From the NCBI RefSeq assembly GCF_902497785.1, contig NZ_CABVHK010000024.1:37042-101041 (forward strand): 64,000 bases of DNA, in the 5' to 3' direction. The notes below the pieces were generated by a model. It worked only from the letters and a program-made list of their open reading frames with translations. It did not search any database and was not told the origin of the DNA. Positions 50,680-59,562 of the stretch are shown here, piece after piece (positions within the stretch are counted from its first letter, which is position 1; the number at the start of each line of letters is the position of its first letter). Origin of the DNA: Pseudomonas fluorescens (GTDB lineage Bacteria > Pseudomonadota > Gammaproteobacteria > Pseudomonadales > Pseudomonadaceae). A program made the translations under genes and the position numbers.

Positions 50680-51618
50680 TTAAGCAACCAACCAATACCC
50701 CAACAACGTCAACACCACCACCGCCAGCACTGGCCGCAACACGCGGTAGGCCCTGGGGTTACGCCGCTTCCACTGTCTGACCACGCCACTGACCTGGTCG
50801 CTGGAACGCTTGCTCCAGGCGTAAGCCTTGTTGATCCCGCCCACCCGCTCGTCGTTCAGGTTCTGCGGTGCCGTGGCGCGACCGAGGCAGGCGCTGATCC
50901 AGCGGTTGATGCGAGTCATCAGGCGATTGCTCAACGGGCGTTCAACGTCGCAAAACAGAATCACCCGGGTCTCTCCGGTTTCATTCTTGACCCAGTGAAC
51001 ATAGGTCTCATCGAACATCACATCTTCGCCATCGCGCCAGGCATAAATCTGGCCATCGACGAAAATGCGGCAATCGTCAGAGTTGGGCGTGGACAGCCCC
51101 AGGTGATACCGCAACGAACCGGCGAACGGGTCACGGTGCGGGTTGAGATGACTGCCGCCCGGCAGCAACGCAAACATGGCGCCTTTGATACTGGGAATGC
51201 TGCTGACCAGTGCGACGGTTTTCGGGCACAGGGCCTGAGCCGATGGCAGAGGTTTGTCGTACCACTTCAGATAAAAACGCTTCCAGCCTTTTTTGAAAAA
51301 CGAGCCGAAACCTGCGTCGTTATTCCCTTCGGCAGCGCGGATATAACCCTCGTCGAACAGGTGCATGGCTTCGTCGCGAATGACTTCCCAGTTGTCCCTC
51401 AGCACATCCAGTTCAGGAAATTTTCTGCGGTCCAGATACGGCCTGGACGGCACGCTGGAAAACACATACATCAACGCGTTATAGGGTGCGAACAATGCTG
51501 AATGATTGACGAACTGCCGCAAAACCGGCAAACGCGCCTTGCCGCGCAAATGCACATAGAGGGTACTGCCGAAGAACAGCAGCAACAGCGATGCCTTTGC
51601 GGCAAAGGAAAAGGTCAT
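50680..51618 (-). CDS. lpxO: Lipid A 2-hydroxylase LpxO (Asp/Asn beta-hydroxylase family)
   Basis: A 312-residue Fe(II)/2-oxoglutarate-dependent hydroxylase that adds a 2-hydroxyl group to the secondary laurate of lipid A. A membrane helix is at residues 7-22, then FVNHSALFAPYNALMYVFS, FFKKGWKRFYLKWYDKPLPS and the metal-binding HRDPFAGSLRYHLGL (HxD at 161-163). The match to LpxO is extensive by eye. Start ATG at 51618 was chosen within a longer frame; AAGGAG is upstream. The 5-prime region holds a perfect 7-base palindrome at 51719-51737. Confidence 0.94.
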   Translation of the reverse strand: MTFSFAAKASLLLLFFGSTLYVHLRGKARLPVLRQFVNHSALFAPYNALMYVFSSVPSRPYLDRRKFPELDVLRDNWEVIRDEAMHLFDEGYIRAAEGNNDAGFGSFFKKGWKRFYLKWYDKPLPSAQALCPKTVALVSSIPSIKGAMFALLPGGSHLNPHRDPFAGSLRYHLGLSTPNSDDCRIFVDGQIYAWRDGEDVMFDETYVHWVKNETGETRVILFCDVERPLSNRLMTRINRWISACLGRATAPQNLNDERVGGINKAYAWSKRSSDQVSGVVRQWKRRNPRAYRVLRPVLAVVVLTLLGYWLVA

Positions 51619-51718
51619 CAACAACTCCTTGATAAGAAACAACTCTGCACAACGCCATGTACCCGACGTTGCAGGCGAGCATGATAAACACTGCCCGCCG
51701 CGGGAAATACCCGCCTCA

Positions 51719-51737
51719 CTCAACATTCAGTGTTGAG
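51719..51737. promoter_or_regulatory. Palindrome CTCAACA-N5-TGTTGAG upstream of lpxO
   Basis: A perfect 7-base inverted repeat about 100 bases before the lpxO start. It has operator shape but does not match the PhoP direct repeat I would expect. Factor unknown. Confidence 0.4.
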
Positions 51738-51779
51738 GAAAATGTAATAAAGCCCTTCTTATCACAGGTCACCTGAACG

Positions 51780-51801
51780 GGGGCTGACGTGAATCAGCCC
51801 C
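51780..51801. terminator. GC-rich hairpin between cysK end and lpxO
   Basis: GGGGCTGA and TCAGCCCC pair across a 6-base loop about 60 bases beyond the cysK stop on the minus strand. It lacks a T run. Confidence 0.45.
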
Positions 51802-51835
51802 GACAACTAGTTGCAGATCGAATCAAAAGATCGTC

Positions 51836-51871
51836 CGAACGCGGCCCGAGCCTCCGGCAGCTCCTACTGCT
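51836..51871. repeat. Single degenerate REP carrying the cysK stop codon
   Basis: On the minus strand TAGGAGCTGCCGGAGGC resembles a REP core, with no inverted partner. Its TAG (51864-51866) ends cysK. Confidence 0.7.
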
Positions 51872-52838
51872 GATTTTCCTGCTCGGTAAACAAGTCACTG
51901 AAAAGCATGCTCGACAGGTACCGTTCCCCGGAGTCCGGCAGAATGACCACGATGGTCTTGCCCTGCATTTCCGGGGTTTCCGCCAGGCGCACGGCCACCG
52001 CCATCGCAGCGCCGCAGGAAATGCCGCACAAAATGCCTTCTTCCTGCATCAAGCGCAGTGCCATGGCCTTGGACTCGTCGTCGGTGACCAGCTCCACCCG
52101 GTCGACGATCGACAGGTCGAGGTTTTTCGGGACAAATCCGGCTCCGATGCCCTGGATCTTGTGCGGGCTGGGTTTGATCTCTTCACCGGCCAGCGCTTGA
52201 GTGATCACCGGAGACACTACCGGCTCGACCGCCACCGAGATAATCGGTTTGCCCTGGGTATTCTTGATATACCGCGAGACCCCGGTAATGGTGCCGCCCG
52301 TTCCGACGCCTGCCACCAGCACATCAACCGCGCCGTCGGTGTCGTTCCAGATTTCCGGTCCAGTGGTTTTTTCGTGGATGGCCGGGTTGGCCGGGTTTTC
52401 GAACTGCGCCGGCATGAAGTAAGTGGACGGGTCGCTGGCGACGATTTCAGCGGCTTTTTCAATGGCGCCTTTCATCCCCTTCGCAGGCTCGGTCAACACC
52501 AGTTCGGCGCCCAGCGCCTTCAGCACTTTGCGACGTTCGATGCTCATGGACGCGGGCATGGTCAGCATCAACTTGTAACCGCGCGCTGCGGCGACGAAGG
52601 CCAGGCCAATGCCGGTATTGCCGGAAGTGGGTTCAACGATCGTCATGCCGGGCTTGAGTTTGCCGGTGCTTTCGGCGTCCCAGATCATGTTTGCGCCGAT
52701 TCGACACTTGACCGAATACCCGGGGTTGCGCCCCTCGATCTTGGCGAGGATGGTCACGCCACGCGGCGCAATCCGGTTGATCTGCACCAGCGGCGTATTA
52801 CCGATGGAATGAGCGTTGTCAGCAAAAATACGACTCAT
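51864..52838 (-). CDS. cysK: Cysteine synthase A (O-acetylserine sulfhydrylase)
   Basis: A 324-residue PLP enzyme making cysteine from O-acetylserine and sulfide. It shows NTPLVQINRI, the PLP-lysine Lys44 in YSVKCRIGAN, PTSGNTGIGL and GTGGTITGVS for the phosphate loop. Sequence and length fit CysK rather than CysM. Start ATG at 52838 is preceded by AAGGACC. The stop TAG is part of a degenerate REP sequence. Confidence 0.95.
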   Translation of the reverse strand: MSRIFADNAHSIGNTPLVQINRIAPRGVTILAKIEGRNPGYSVKCRIGANMIWDAESTGKLKPGMTIVEPTSGNTGIGLAFVAAARGYKLMLTMPASMSIERRKVLKALGAELVLTEPAKGMKGAIEKAAEIVASDPSTYFMPAQFENPANPAIHEKTTGPEIWNDTDGAVDVLVAGVGTGGTITGVSRYIKNTQGKPIISVAVEPVVSPVITQALAGEEIKPSPHKIQGIGAGFVPKNLDLSIVDRVELVTDDESKAMALRLMQEEGILCGISCGAAMAVAVRLAETPEMQGKTIVVILPDSGERYLSSMLFSDLFTEQENQQ

Positions 52839-52965
52839 GGCTGGGTCCTTATGCAGCGTTGAATTAGCCCTTCACGGTATGCCTGTTGCCCGTGGTCGTC
52901 CAGTCAGGTCGAACGTCCGCTGACCACCGTAGTCAATGGTCTTACATCGCTGGAGATTTGCCATC

Positions 52966-54042
52966 ATGAAACGTCGATACAGCTGGCCCTTGTGGATCCT
53001 CGCCGGTCTCGTTGTGCTATTGATTGCCTTGCATATCGCCCTGCCCTACCTGGTGCGTGACTATCTGAACGACAAGCTCGCCGACATGGGCGACTACCGT
53101 GGCCAGATCACCGACGTGGACCTGGCCTGGTGGCGCGGCGCCTACAAAATCAACGGGCTGAAAATCGTCAAGGTCGACGGCAAGGTCCCCGTGCCGTTCG
53201 TCAACGCGCCGCTGATCGACCTGTCCGTCAGTTGGCACTCGCTGTGGTCCGATCACGCCGTGGTCGCCAAGGTGCAGTTCTTCAACCCAGAGGTGAACTT
53301 CGTCGACGGCGGCGCCAACAAGAAAAATTCGCAGACCGGTCAAGGCACCGACTGGCGTGCACAATTGAGCAAACTGGCGCCGATCACCCTCGACGAAGTG
53401 CGAATTTACGACGGCAAAATCACGTTTCGGAATTTCAATTCAAAGCCTCCCGTGAACATGAACGCCACCGAGGTCAATGCGAGCATTTACAACCTGACCA
53501 ACGTCGTCGACAAAGAAGGCAAGCGCGACGCGCGCTTTGAAGGCAAAGCACTGCTGCTGGGACACGCGCCCCTGGAAACCACGGCGACGTTTGATCCGTT
53601 AAGTAACTTTGAAGAGTTCGAATTCCGCCTGCGAGCCAAAAACATCGAACTCAAACGCATGAATGACTTTGCTTCGGCTTATGGCAAATTCGATTTCAAC
53701 GCGGGCCATGGTGATGTGGTGATTGAAGCGCAAGCCAAAAAGGCCAAATTGACCGGCTACATCAAACCGCTGCTTAAAGACGTCGATGTATTCGACTGGC
53801 AACAGGATGTGGAAAACAAGGATAAAGGGATTTTTCGCTCCATTTGGGAAGCCATTGTCGGGGGCTCCGAAACCGTGCTGAAAAACCAGGGCAAAAACCA
53901 GTTTGCGACGCGAGTGGCACTGAGCGGCAATGTGCATCGACAGGACATCAACGCGTTCGAGGCGTTTTTGCAGATTTTGCGTAACGGTTTCATTCAGGCA
54001 TTCAATGCCCGATACGAGCGGTCGAAGCCTGAGGCCGGCTAA
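52966..54042 (+). CDS. DUF748 family envelope protein
   Basis: A 358-residue protein with an N-terminal membrane helix (residues 9-28) and a periplasmic domain of long beta-strands like AsmA-type proteins (DUF748). Its start is MKRRYSWPLWILAGLVVLLI. Proteins of this type may act in outer-membrane lipid transport or envelope homeostasis. Start ATG at 52966 was chosen inside a longer frame. Its stop overlaps that of the convergent HTH gene by 4 bases. Confidence 0.85.
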   Translation: MKRRYSWPLWILAGLVVLLIALHIALPYLVRDYLNDKLADMGDYRGQITDVDLAWWRGAYKINGLKIVKVDGKVPVPFVNAPLIDLSVSWHSLWSDHAVVAKVQFFNPEVNFVDGGANKKNSQTGQGTDWRAQLSKLAPITLDEVRIYDGKITFRNFNSKPPVNMNATEVNASIYNLTNVVDKEGKRDARFEGKALLLGHAPLETTATFDPLSNFEEFEFRLRAKNIELKRMNDFASAYGKFDFNAGHGDVVIEAQAKKAKLTGYIKPLLKDVDVFDWQQDVENKDKGIFRSIWEAIVGGSETVLKNQGKNQFATRVALSGNVHRQDINAFEAFLQILRNGFIQAFNARYERSKPEAG

Positions 54043-54533
54043 GGTTTGCGCGTCACGGTGTAACGGCCGGTTTCTTCGGCCGCTCTCGCCGTGCCTGATT
54101 GCTGCTGCAAGGAGTCCCAGCCCAGGCAGGCCAGCGCCAGCGAACGCGGCACGGTTTCGCGGCCACTGCTGTAGCGGGTGATGCTGCGGGCGCTAACGCC
54201 TAACGCCTCGGCCGCCTGATTGAGCGGCAACCCGGTGCGGGCACGCCAGTCGATAAAGATCCGGGTATTCTCGTCCGCGGCGTTTTGCGCGAGCGCATCC
54301 AGATACAAGGTGTCTGCGCCAATCTGGATATCCAGCTCAGGCCACTCGACGCTCCAGCCATCATCGCCCAGGGTTGCACCTTGGAAGGCGCCACGCTCGA
54401 GCAATGGCTGCAATCCCGGGTAAGCCTGCAAGTCACCGCTCAAATCGAGGGTCAGTTGCTGACCGTCGATAAACGTCAGCGCCAGCCGGTAATCCTGTAA
54501 TGCCTGCACGGCAGACAGCCGTGGTCGTTTCAT
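54039..54533 (-). CDS. DUF2442 and helix-turn-helix protein
   Basis: A 164-residue protein. Residues 1-75 form a small DUF2442-like domain (ALQDYRLALTFIDGQQLTLD, then GAFQGATLGDDGWSVEWPEL), and residues 105-135 are a helix-turn-helix with LPLNQAAEALGVSARSITRY. The DUF4160 gene upstream ends in its start codon (ATGA), so the two are translationally coupled. Such pairs resemble toxin-antitoxin modules; this would be the DNA-binding half. Alternative start 54542 is possible; the overlap favours 54533. Confidence 0.8.
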   Translation of the reverse strand: MKRPRLSAVQALQDYRLALTFIDGQQLTLDLSGDLQAYPGLQPLLERGAFQGATLGDDGWSVEWPELDIQIGADTLYLDALAQNAADENTRIFIDWRARTGLPLNQAAEALGVSARSITRYSSGRETVPRSLALACLGWDSLQQQSGTARAAEETGRYTVTRKP

Positions 54534-54760
54534 GGGTAGCATCGTTTCCACTCCTCCAGCAATTGCGCTTGATGGGCCCTGACCCATTGCTGCGCTTCCC
54601 TGATTATCAACGGCGGCGCTCTCCCGACCATCACCTCGACAGTTTCCAGGCTGAGCATTACATCCAGCCCGCCACCGGTCAGGTGAACATGGGGCGGCGG
54701 ATGATCCTTCTCTCGCAGTTGAATGCGGTACGTATCGCGAAATCGGTATTTAGTAGACAT
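54530..54760 (-). CDS. DUF4160 family small protein
   Basis: A 76-residue protein with the DUF4160 signature, REKDHPPPHVHL (residues 17-28), where two His and prolines are conserved. Start ATG at 54760 (MSTKYRFRDT) was preferred over 54796. It is upstream of the DUF2442/HTH gene with a 4-base overlap. The family is commonly found in pairs like this one and is considered a possible toxin; no activity is established. Confidence 0.8.
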   Translation of the reverse strand: MSTKYRFRDTYRIQLREKDHPPPHVHLTGGGLDVMLSLETVEVMVGRAPPLIIREAQQWVRAHQAQLLEEWKRCYP

Positions 54761-54960
54761 GCCCCGCAAGCTATAGCCAAAATGGCGATAGCTCAATACT
54801 GGCCAGCCGCCGAGACTGAGTCAAGATGTGACGCTCTATTCAGAGACTGAATAAGCCGTCTGCGTTCACAGTCGACAGGGCATCGCGTTATAGTCGGGTA
54901 CTACAATTATTGCGCCCCGCCCTGCCCGTCAGGACGGCGTTACCGTTCGAGGATTAGCAG

Positions 54961-55806
54961 ATGAAGTTCGAAGGCACCCAGGCCTACGTCGCCACCGATG
55001 ACCTGAAGCTGGCGGTCAACGCCGCCATCACCCTGGAGCGTCCGCTGCTGGTCAAGGGCGAGCCGGGCACTGGCAAGACCATGCTCGCCGAGCAACTGGC
55101 CGAGTCCTTCGGCGCCAAGCTGATCACCTGGCACATCAAGTCCACGACCAAGGCCCACCAAGGCCTTTACGAGTACGACGCCGTCAGCCGGCTGCGCGAT
55201 TCGCAGCTGGGCACGGAAAAGGTCCACGACGTGCGCAACTACCTGAAAAAGGGCAAGCTCTGGGAGGCATTCGAGTCTGATGAGCGAGTGATTCTGCTGA
55301 TCGACGAGATCGACAAGGCCGACATCGAGTTCCCCAACGACCTGCTGCAAGAACTCGACAAGATGGAGTTCTACGTCTACGAAATCGACGAGACCATCAA
55401 GGCCAAAAAGCGCCCGATCATCATCATTACCTCCAACAACGAAAAAGAGCTGCCTGACGCGTTCCTGCGCCGCTGCTTCTTCCATTACATCGCCTTCCCG
55501 GATCGCGTGACATTGCAGAAGATCGTCGACGTGCATTACCCGGACATCAAGAAGGATTTGGTCAGCGAAGCGCTGGACGTGTTCTTCGACGTGCGCAAGG
55601 TGCCAGGCTTGAAGAAGAAGCCCTCGACTTCCGAACTGGTGGACTGGCTGAAACTGCTGATGGCCGACAACATTGGCGAAGCGGTGCTGCGCGAACGCGA
55701 TCCAACCAAGGCGATTCCACCGCTGGCCGGTGCGTTGGTCAAGAACGAGCAGGACGTGCAACTGCTTGAGCGCCTGGCGTTCATGAGCCGTCGCGGCACT
55801 CGCTAA
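54961..55806 (+). CDS. MoxR-family AAA+ ATPase
   Basis: A 281-residue AAA+ protein. Walker A GEPGTGKTM at 33-41, Walker B ILLIDEIDKAD near residue 108, sensor 1 IITSNNEKELPDAF and Arg finger LRRCFF. MoxR ATPases act as chaperones with VWA partners to insert metal or assemble complexes. The VWA gene follows 36 bases later. ATG 54961 follows GAGGATTAGC. Confidence 0.93.
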   Translation: MKFEGTQAYVATDDLKLAVNAAITLERPLLVKGEPGTGKTMLAEQLAESFGAKLITWHIKSTTKAHQGLYEYDAVSRLRDSQLGTEKVHDVRNYLKKGKLWEAFESDERVILLIDEIDKADIEFPNDLLQELDKMEFYVYEIDETIKAKKRPIIIITSNNEKELPDAFLRRCFFHYIAFPDRVTLQKIVDVHYPDIKKDLVSEALDVFFDVRKVPGLKKKPSTSELVDWLKLLMADNIGEAVLRERDPTKAIPPLAGALVKNEQDVQLLERLAFMSRRGTR

Positions 55807-55842
55807 GCTCTGCTTTTTTTAACAAAAGCGGGGGCTAACGCC

Positions 55843-57021
55843 ATGCTGCTCAATCTGTTCAATGAAATGCGCGCAGCCAAGGTTCCGGTCTCGGTGCGCG
55901 AATTGCTGGACCTGATCAACGCGCTGAAACAGCGCGTGACCTTCGCCGACATGGACGAGTTCTATTACCTGTCCCGGGCGATCCTGGTGAAGGACGAAAA
56001 GCATTTCGACAAGTTCGACCGGGCGTTCGGGGCCTACTTCAACGGCCTGGAAAAGCTCGACGACCATCTTCAGGCGTTGATTCCTGAAGACTGGTTGCGC
56101 AAGGAATTCGAGCGCTCGCTGACCGACGAAGAGCGCGCGGCGATCCAGTCTCTCGGTGGCCTCGACAAACTGATTGAAGAGTTCAAGAAACGCCTCGAAG
56201 AACAAAAGGAACGCCACGCCGGCGGCAACAAGTGGATCGGCACCGGTGGCACCAGCCCGTTCGGTTCCGGTGGCTTCAACCCGGAAGGGATACGGGTCGG
56301 CGATGCCGGCAAGCGCCAGGGCAAGGCGGTCAAGGTCTGGGACCAGCGCGAGTACAAGAACCTCGACGATTCGGTGGAACTGGGCACGCGCAACATCAAG
56401 GTCGCCTTGCGTCGCCTGCGTAAATTCGCCCGTCAGGGTGCGGCTGAAGAACTGGACATCGACGGCACCATCGACCACACCGCTAAAGATGCCGGTCTGC
56501 TGAACATTCAGATGCGGCCGGAGCGGCGCAACACCGTCAAGCTGTTGCTGCTGTTCGACATCGGCGGCTCGATGGATGCGCACGTGAAAATCTGCGAGGA
56601 GCTGTTCTCGGCCTGCAAGACCGAGTTCAAGCATCTGGAGTATTTCTACTTCCACAACTTCATTTATGAATCGGTGTGGAAGAACAACATGCGCCGCACC
56701 TCTGAGCGCACGTCGACCCAGGACCTGCTGCACAAGTACGGTGCCGACTACAAAGTGATATTCATTGGCGACGCGGCAATGGCGCCTTACGAAATCACCC
56801 AGGCCGGCGGCAGCGTCGAGCATTGGAACGAAGAAGCCGGTTATGTGTGGATGCAGCGGTTCAAGGAAAAGTACAAGAAGCTGATCTGGATTAACCCGTA
56901 CCCGAAAGACACGTGGAGCTACACGTCGTCGACCAACATTGTGCGGGATTTGATTGATGATCAGATGTACCCGCTGACGTTGCGGGGGCTTGAGGAAGGG
57001 ATGCGGTTTCTTTCCAAGTAA
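55843..57021 (+). CDS. VWA-domain protein (CoxE-like)
   Basis: A 392-residue protein. The N-terminal half (residues 1-200) is helical and charged, and the VWA domain (about 210-390) begins LLLLFDIGGSMDAHV. The MIDAS motif DxSxS appears as DIGGS, with glycine in the first serine position. It works with the MoxR ATPase above; pairs like this load metals or act on cell-envelope enzymes. The target is not visible. Confidence 0.9.
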   Translation: MLLNLFNEMRAAKVPVSVRELLDLINALKQRVTFADMDEFYYLSRAILVKDEKHFDKFDRAFGAYFNGLEKLDDHLQALIPEDWLRKEFERSLTDEERAAIQSLGGLDKLIEEFKKRLEEQKERHAGGNKWIGTGGTSPFGSGGFNPEGIRVGDAGKRQGKAVKVWDQREYKNLDDSVELGTRNIKVALRRLRKFARQGAAEELDIDGTIDHTAKDAGLLNIQMRPERRNTVKLLLLFDIGGSMDAHVKICEELFSACKTEFKHLEYFYFHNFIYESVWKNNMRRTSERTSTQDLLHKYGADYKVIFIGDAAMAPYEITQAGGSVEHWNEEAGYVWMQRFKEKYKKLIWINPYPKDTWSYTSSTNIVRDLIDDQMYPLTLRGLEEGMRFLSK

Positions 57022-57046
57022 TCCCGGGTGACTTGTCGATCGCTTT

Positions 57047-57139
57047 CGCGAGCAAGCTCGCTCCCACAGTTGATCTTCGGCGAACACATAATTTGTGTAC
57101 AACTGAATTCCACGGTGGGAGCGAGCCTGCTCGCGAAGC
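57047..57139. repeat. REPIN, TGGGAGCGAGCTTGCTCGCG class
   Basis: Inverted pair between the convergent VWA gene and pxpC. It starts about 25 bases after the VWA stop and ends near the TAG of pxpC. Confidence 0.92.
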
Positions 57140-57141
57140 TT

Positions 57142-58068
57142 CTAACGGTCCGAAAACCTGCGCAAATACTCGATGTGTTGCCGATGCGCCACGTCCTGCA
57201 CCACCGGCCGCAACCTCACCTTCGCCCCCGGCAAACACTGCGCCAGCCGCGCCAGCGCTAACGGCGTCAACGCCCCCAAGCGCGGATAACCACCAATCGT
57301 CTGCCGGTCATTGAGCAACACAATCGGCTGCCCGTCCGGTGGCACTTGAAGCGCGCCGAGCGGGATACCTTCGGAAATCATCGGTTTGCCTTGGTATTCA
57401 AGCGCCGTCCCCAGCAGGCGGATACCCATGCGATCGGCCCGGCTGTCGAGGGTCCAGACGCTGTTGAATGCATCGAACAGACTCTGCCCGCTGAACTCAC
57501 CGATCTGCGCGCCGATCACCAGGTCCAGTGGTGAATCGAGCTTGAAATCCGGCACCTGCTCAAAGGGCAACTCGCGCGTCAGCAGCGGCGCATCAGTGGC
57601 GTAACTCAAGGTTGCGCCTTCGACCAATGCGCGGCCCATACCGTCCAGCCCGCCCAACTCTTCACGCAGCACCGTCGCACTGCTGCCCAAGACTTTCGGC
57701 GCATCAAACCCGCCCGGTGCCGCGAGGTAAGCCCGCGCCCCCAGCAGTGGTTGAGTGAATCGCAAGCGCTGACCTTTGCGCAGCTTGAAACTGCGCCACG
57801 GCGCGAGCGCCTGACCGTCCAGTTGCGCGCCCAGATCTGCCCCGGCCAGCGCCAGCAAGCAATCATCCTCAGCGAGCACGCTAAATCCGCCCAAGGTGAT
57901 TTCGACCACGGGCGCATCCAGCTCGTTGCCCAGCAAACTGTTCGCCCACGACATCGATCGCCAATCCAGCGCCCCGCCCTGAGTCACGCCCAGATGCCGC
58001 ACGCCAAAACGCCCGGCATCCTGCAACAGGCACAACGGTGTACTCGCTTCAATCGATAGACGGCTCAT
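57142..58068 (-). CDS. pxpC: 5-oxoprolinase subunit PxpC
   Basis: A 308-residue biotin-dependent carboxyltransferase-like protein (AHS2 fold), with QDAGRFGVRHLGVTQGGALD, LALAGADLGAQLDG and IVLLNDRQTIGGYPRLG. With PxpA and PxpB it hydrolyses 5-oxoproline to glutamate using ATP. It overlaps pxpB by 4 bases. Start ATG at 58068. Confidence 0.94.
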   Translation of the reverse strand: MSRLSIEASTPLCLLQDAGRFGVRHLGVTQGGALDWRSMSWANSLLGNELDAPVVEITLGGFSVLAEDDCLLALAGADLGAQLDGQALAPWRSFKLRKGQRLRFTQPLLGARAYLAAPGGFDAPKVLGSSATVLREELGGLDGMGRALVEGATLSYATDAPLLTRELPFEQVPDFKLDSPLDLVIGAQIGEFSGQSLFDAFNSVWTLDSRADRMGIRLLGTALEYQGKPMISEGIPLGALQVPPDGQPIVLLNDRQTIGGYPRLGALTPLALARLAQCLPGAKVRLRPVVQDVAHRQHIEYLRRFSDR

Positions 58069-58769
58069 GCCTGCGCCTCCAGTGGCGTGTCGTCACCGCC
58101 CAGGTTGATGAACTCGGCGTGGCTGACCGCTTCGAAGCGCACGGTGTCGCCCGGTTGCATCAGGCTGTAGCCGTCGCGTTCGCGGTCGAACAGCCGGGCG
58201 GGGGTGCGCCCGATCAGGTTCCAGCCGCCGGGGGACACTACGGGGTAAGCAGCGGTCTGCCGCTCGGCGATGCCCACGCTACCGGCCGCGACTTTTTTGC
58301 GTGGCGTATTCAGACGCGGCGCCGCCAGCACTTCTTCCACCAGCCCCATAAAGGCAAAACCCGGCGCGAAGCCCAAGGCGAACACCTGATACTCGCGCCC
58401 GCTGTGGCGACGGATCACCTCGTCCACCGTCAGTCCGCTGCGTTGTGACAACAAGCTCAACTCCGGGCCGACGCTCAGGTCATACCAGACCGGCAGCACA
58501 TGACACTGACCGCCGGTGCGGGTGTTGGGCGACAGATCGATCAAGGCGCTGGAGATCAACTCCCGCGCCTGAGCCGGACTCAAGGCAGTCAGCTCGTAAT
58601 GCACCATCAACGTCGTATACGACGGCACCAGATCAATCAAATGAGCACCGAACGCCGCACGCAGGTTTTCACTGGCAGCGAGCATCCACGGCATGTTGGC
58701 TTCGGCAATGTCATCGAACAGACGCACCATCAGGCAATCCAGCGCGACCACCTCTATGCGCAGTTTCAT
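58065..58769 (-). CDS. pxpB: 5-oxoprolinase subunit PxpB
   Basis: A 234-residue AHS1-family (KipI-like) protein with LGFAPGFAFMGLV and the GGWNLIGRTP end. It forms a complex with PxpC. Start ATG at 58769 overlaps pxpA by 4 bases. A longer frame upstream is inside pxpA. Confidence 0.94.
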   Translation of the reverse strand: MKLRIEVVALDCLMVRLFDDIAEANMPWMLAASENLRAAFGAHLIDLVPSYTTLMVHYELTALSPAQARELISSALIDLSPNTRTGGQCHVLPVWYDLSVGPELSLLSQRSGLTVDEVIRRHSGREYQVFALGFAPGFAFMGLVEEVLAAPRLNTPRKKVAAGSVGIAERQTAAYPVVSPGGWNLIGRTPARLFDRERDGYSLMQPGDTVRFEAVSHAEFINLGGDDTPLEAQA

Positions 58770-59518
58770 GGTGCGCTCTGCTGATCGAGGGCTTCGCGAA
58801 TCCGGCGCACGGCCGCCACCGAACTGGCGTTGTCGCCGTGTACGCACAGGGTGTTGGCCTGCAAGTGCAAGGCGCTGCCGTCGCTGGCGGTGAGGGGGTC
58901 GCCACGGGCAATGGTCAGTGCCTGTTCAATGATTGTTTGCGGATCGTGATGCACCGCGCCCGGCAGTTGTCGCGAAACCAGTCTGCCGGCGCTGTCGTAG
59001 GCGCGATCGGCGAAAGCTTCGAACCACAGCGTCACGCCGTATTCGTCGCCCAATTGCTGCGCAGCGCTGTTGTCGCGAGTGGCCATCAGCATCAGCGGCA
59101 AGGTCCGGTCATAAGACGCGACGGCTTGCAGGACGGCGCGTAATTGCGCGGGGTTGGCCATCATGTCGTTGTACATCGCGCCGTGGGGTTTGACGTAACT
59201 GACGCGTCCGCCCTGAGCCCGGCACAGGCCGTCGAGGGCGCCGATCTGGTAATGCAGGATGTCTTGAAGTTCCTGGGCGGTATACGCCATGGAACGCCGG
59301 CCGAAACCGACCAGATCCTGATAGGCCGGATGCGCGCCGATCTGCACGCCGTTGCCCAGGGCCAGGCTGACGGTCTTGCGCATGATGCTCGGGTCGCCGG
59401 CGTGGAAGCCGCAGGCGATGTTGGCGCAATCGATGAAGGGCATGACTTCCGCGTCCAGACCCATGGTCCACTGACCGAAACTCTCGCCGATGTCGCAATT
59501 CAATAGCAGGCGGCTCAC
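58766..59518 (-). CDS. pxpA: 5-oxoprolinase subunit PxpA (LamB/YcsF family)
   Basis: A 250-residue protein of the LamB/YcsF family. It has LLLNCDIGESFGQWTMGLDA, the NIACGFHAGDP motif and VKPHGAMYN. The GTG start at 59518 has AGGAG 9 bases upstream. It heads pxpABC, a tight operon downstream of an MFS gene by 44 bases. Confidence 0.94.
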   Translation of the reverse strand: MSRLLLNCDIGESFGQWTMGLDAEVMPFIDCANIACGFHAGDPSIMRKTVSLALGNGVQIGAHPAYQDLVGFGRRSMAYTAQELQDILHYQIGALDGLCRAQGGRVSYVKPHGAMYNDMMANPAQLRAVLQAVASYDRTLPLMLMATRDNSAAQQLGDEYGVTLWFEAFADRAYDSAGRLVSRQLPGAVHHDPQTIIEQALTIARGDPLTASDGSALHLQANTLCVHGDNASSVAAVRRIREALDQQSAP

Positions 59519-59562
59519 GGTGAACACTCCTGTAGGTTTTATTCTTTTCAGATGTCGGCAGA

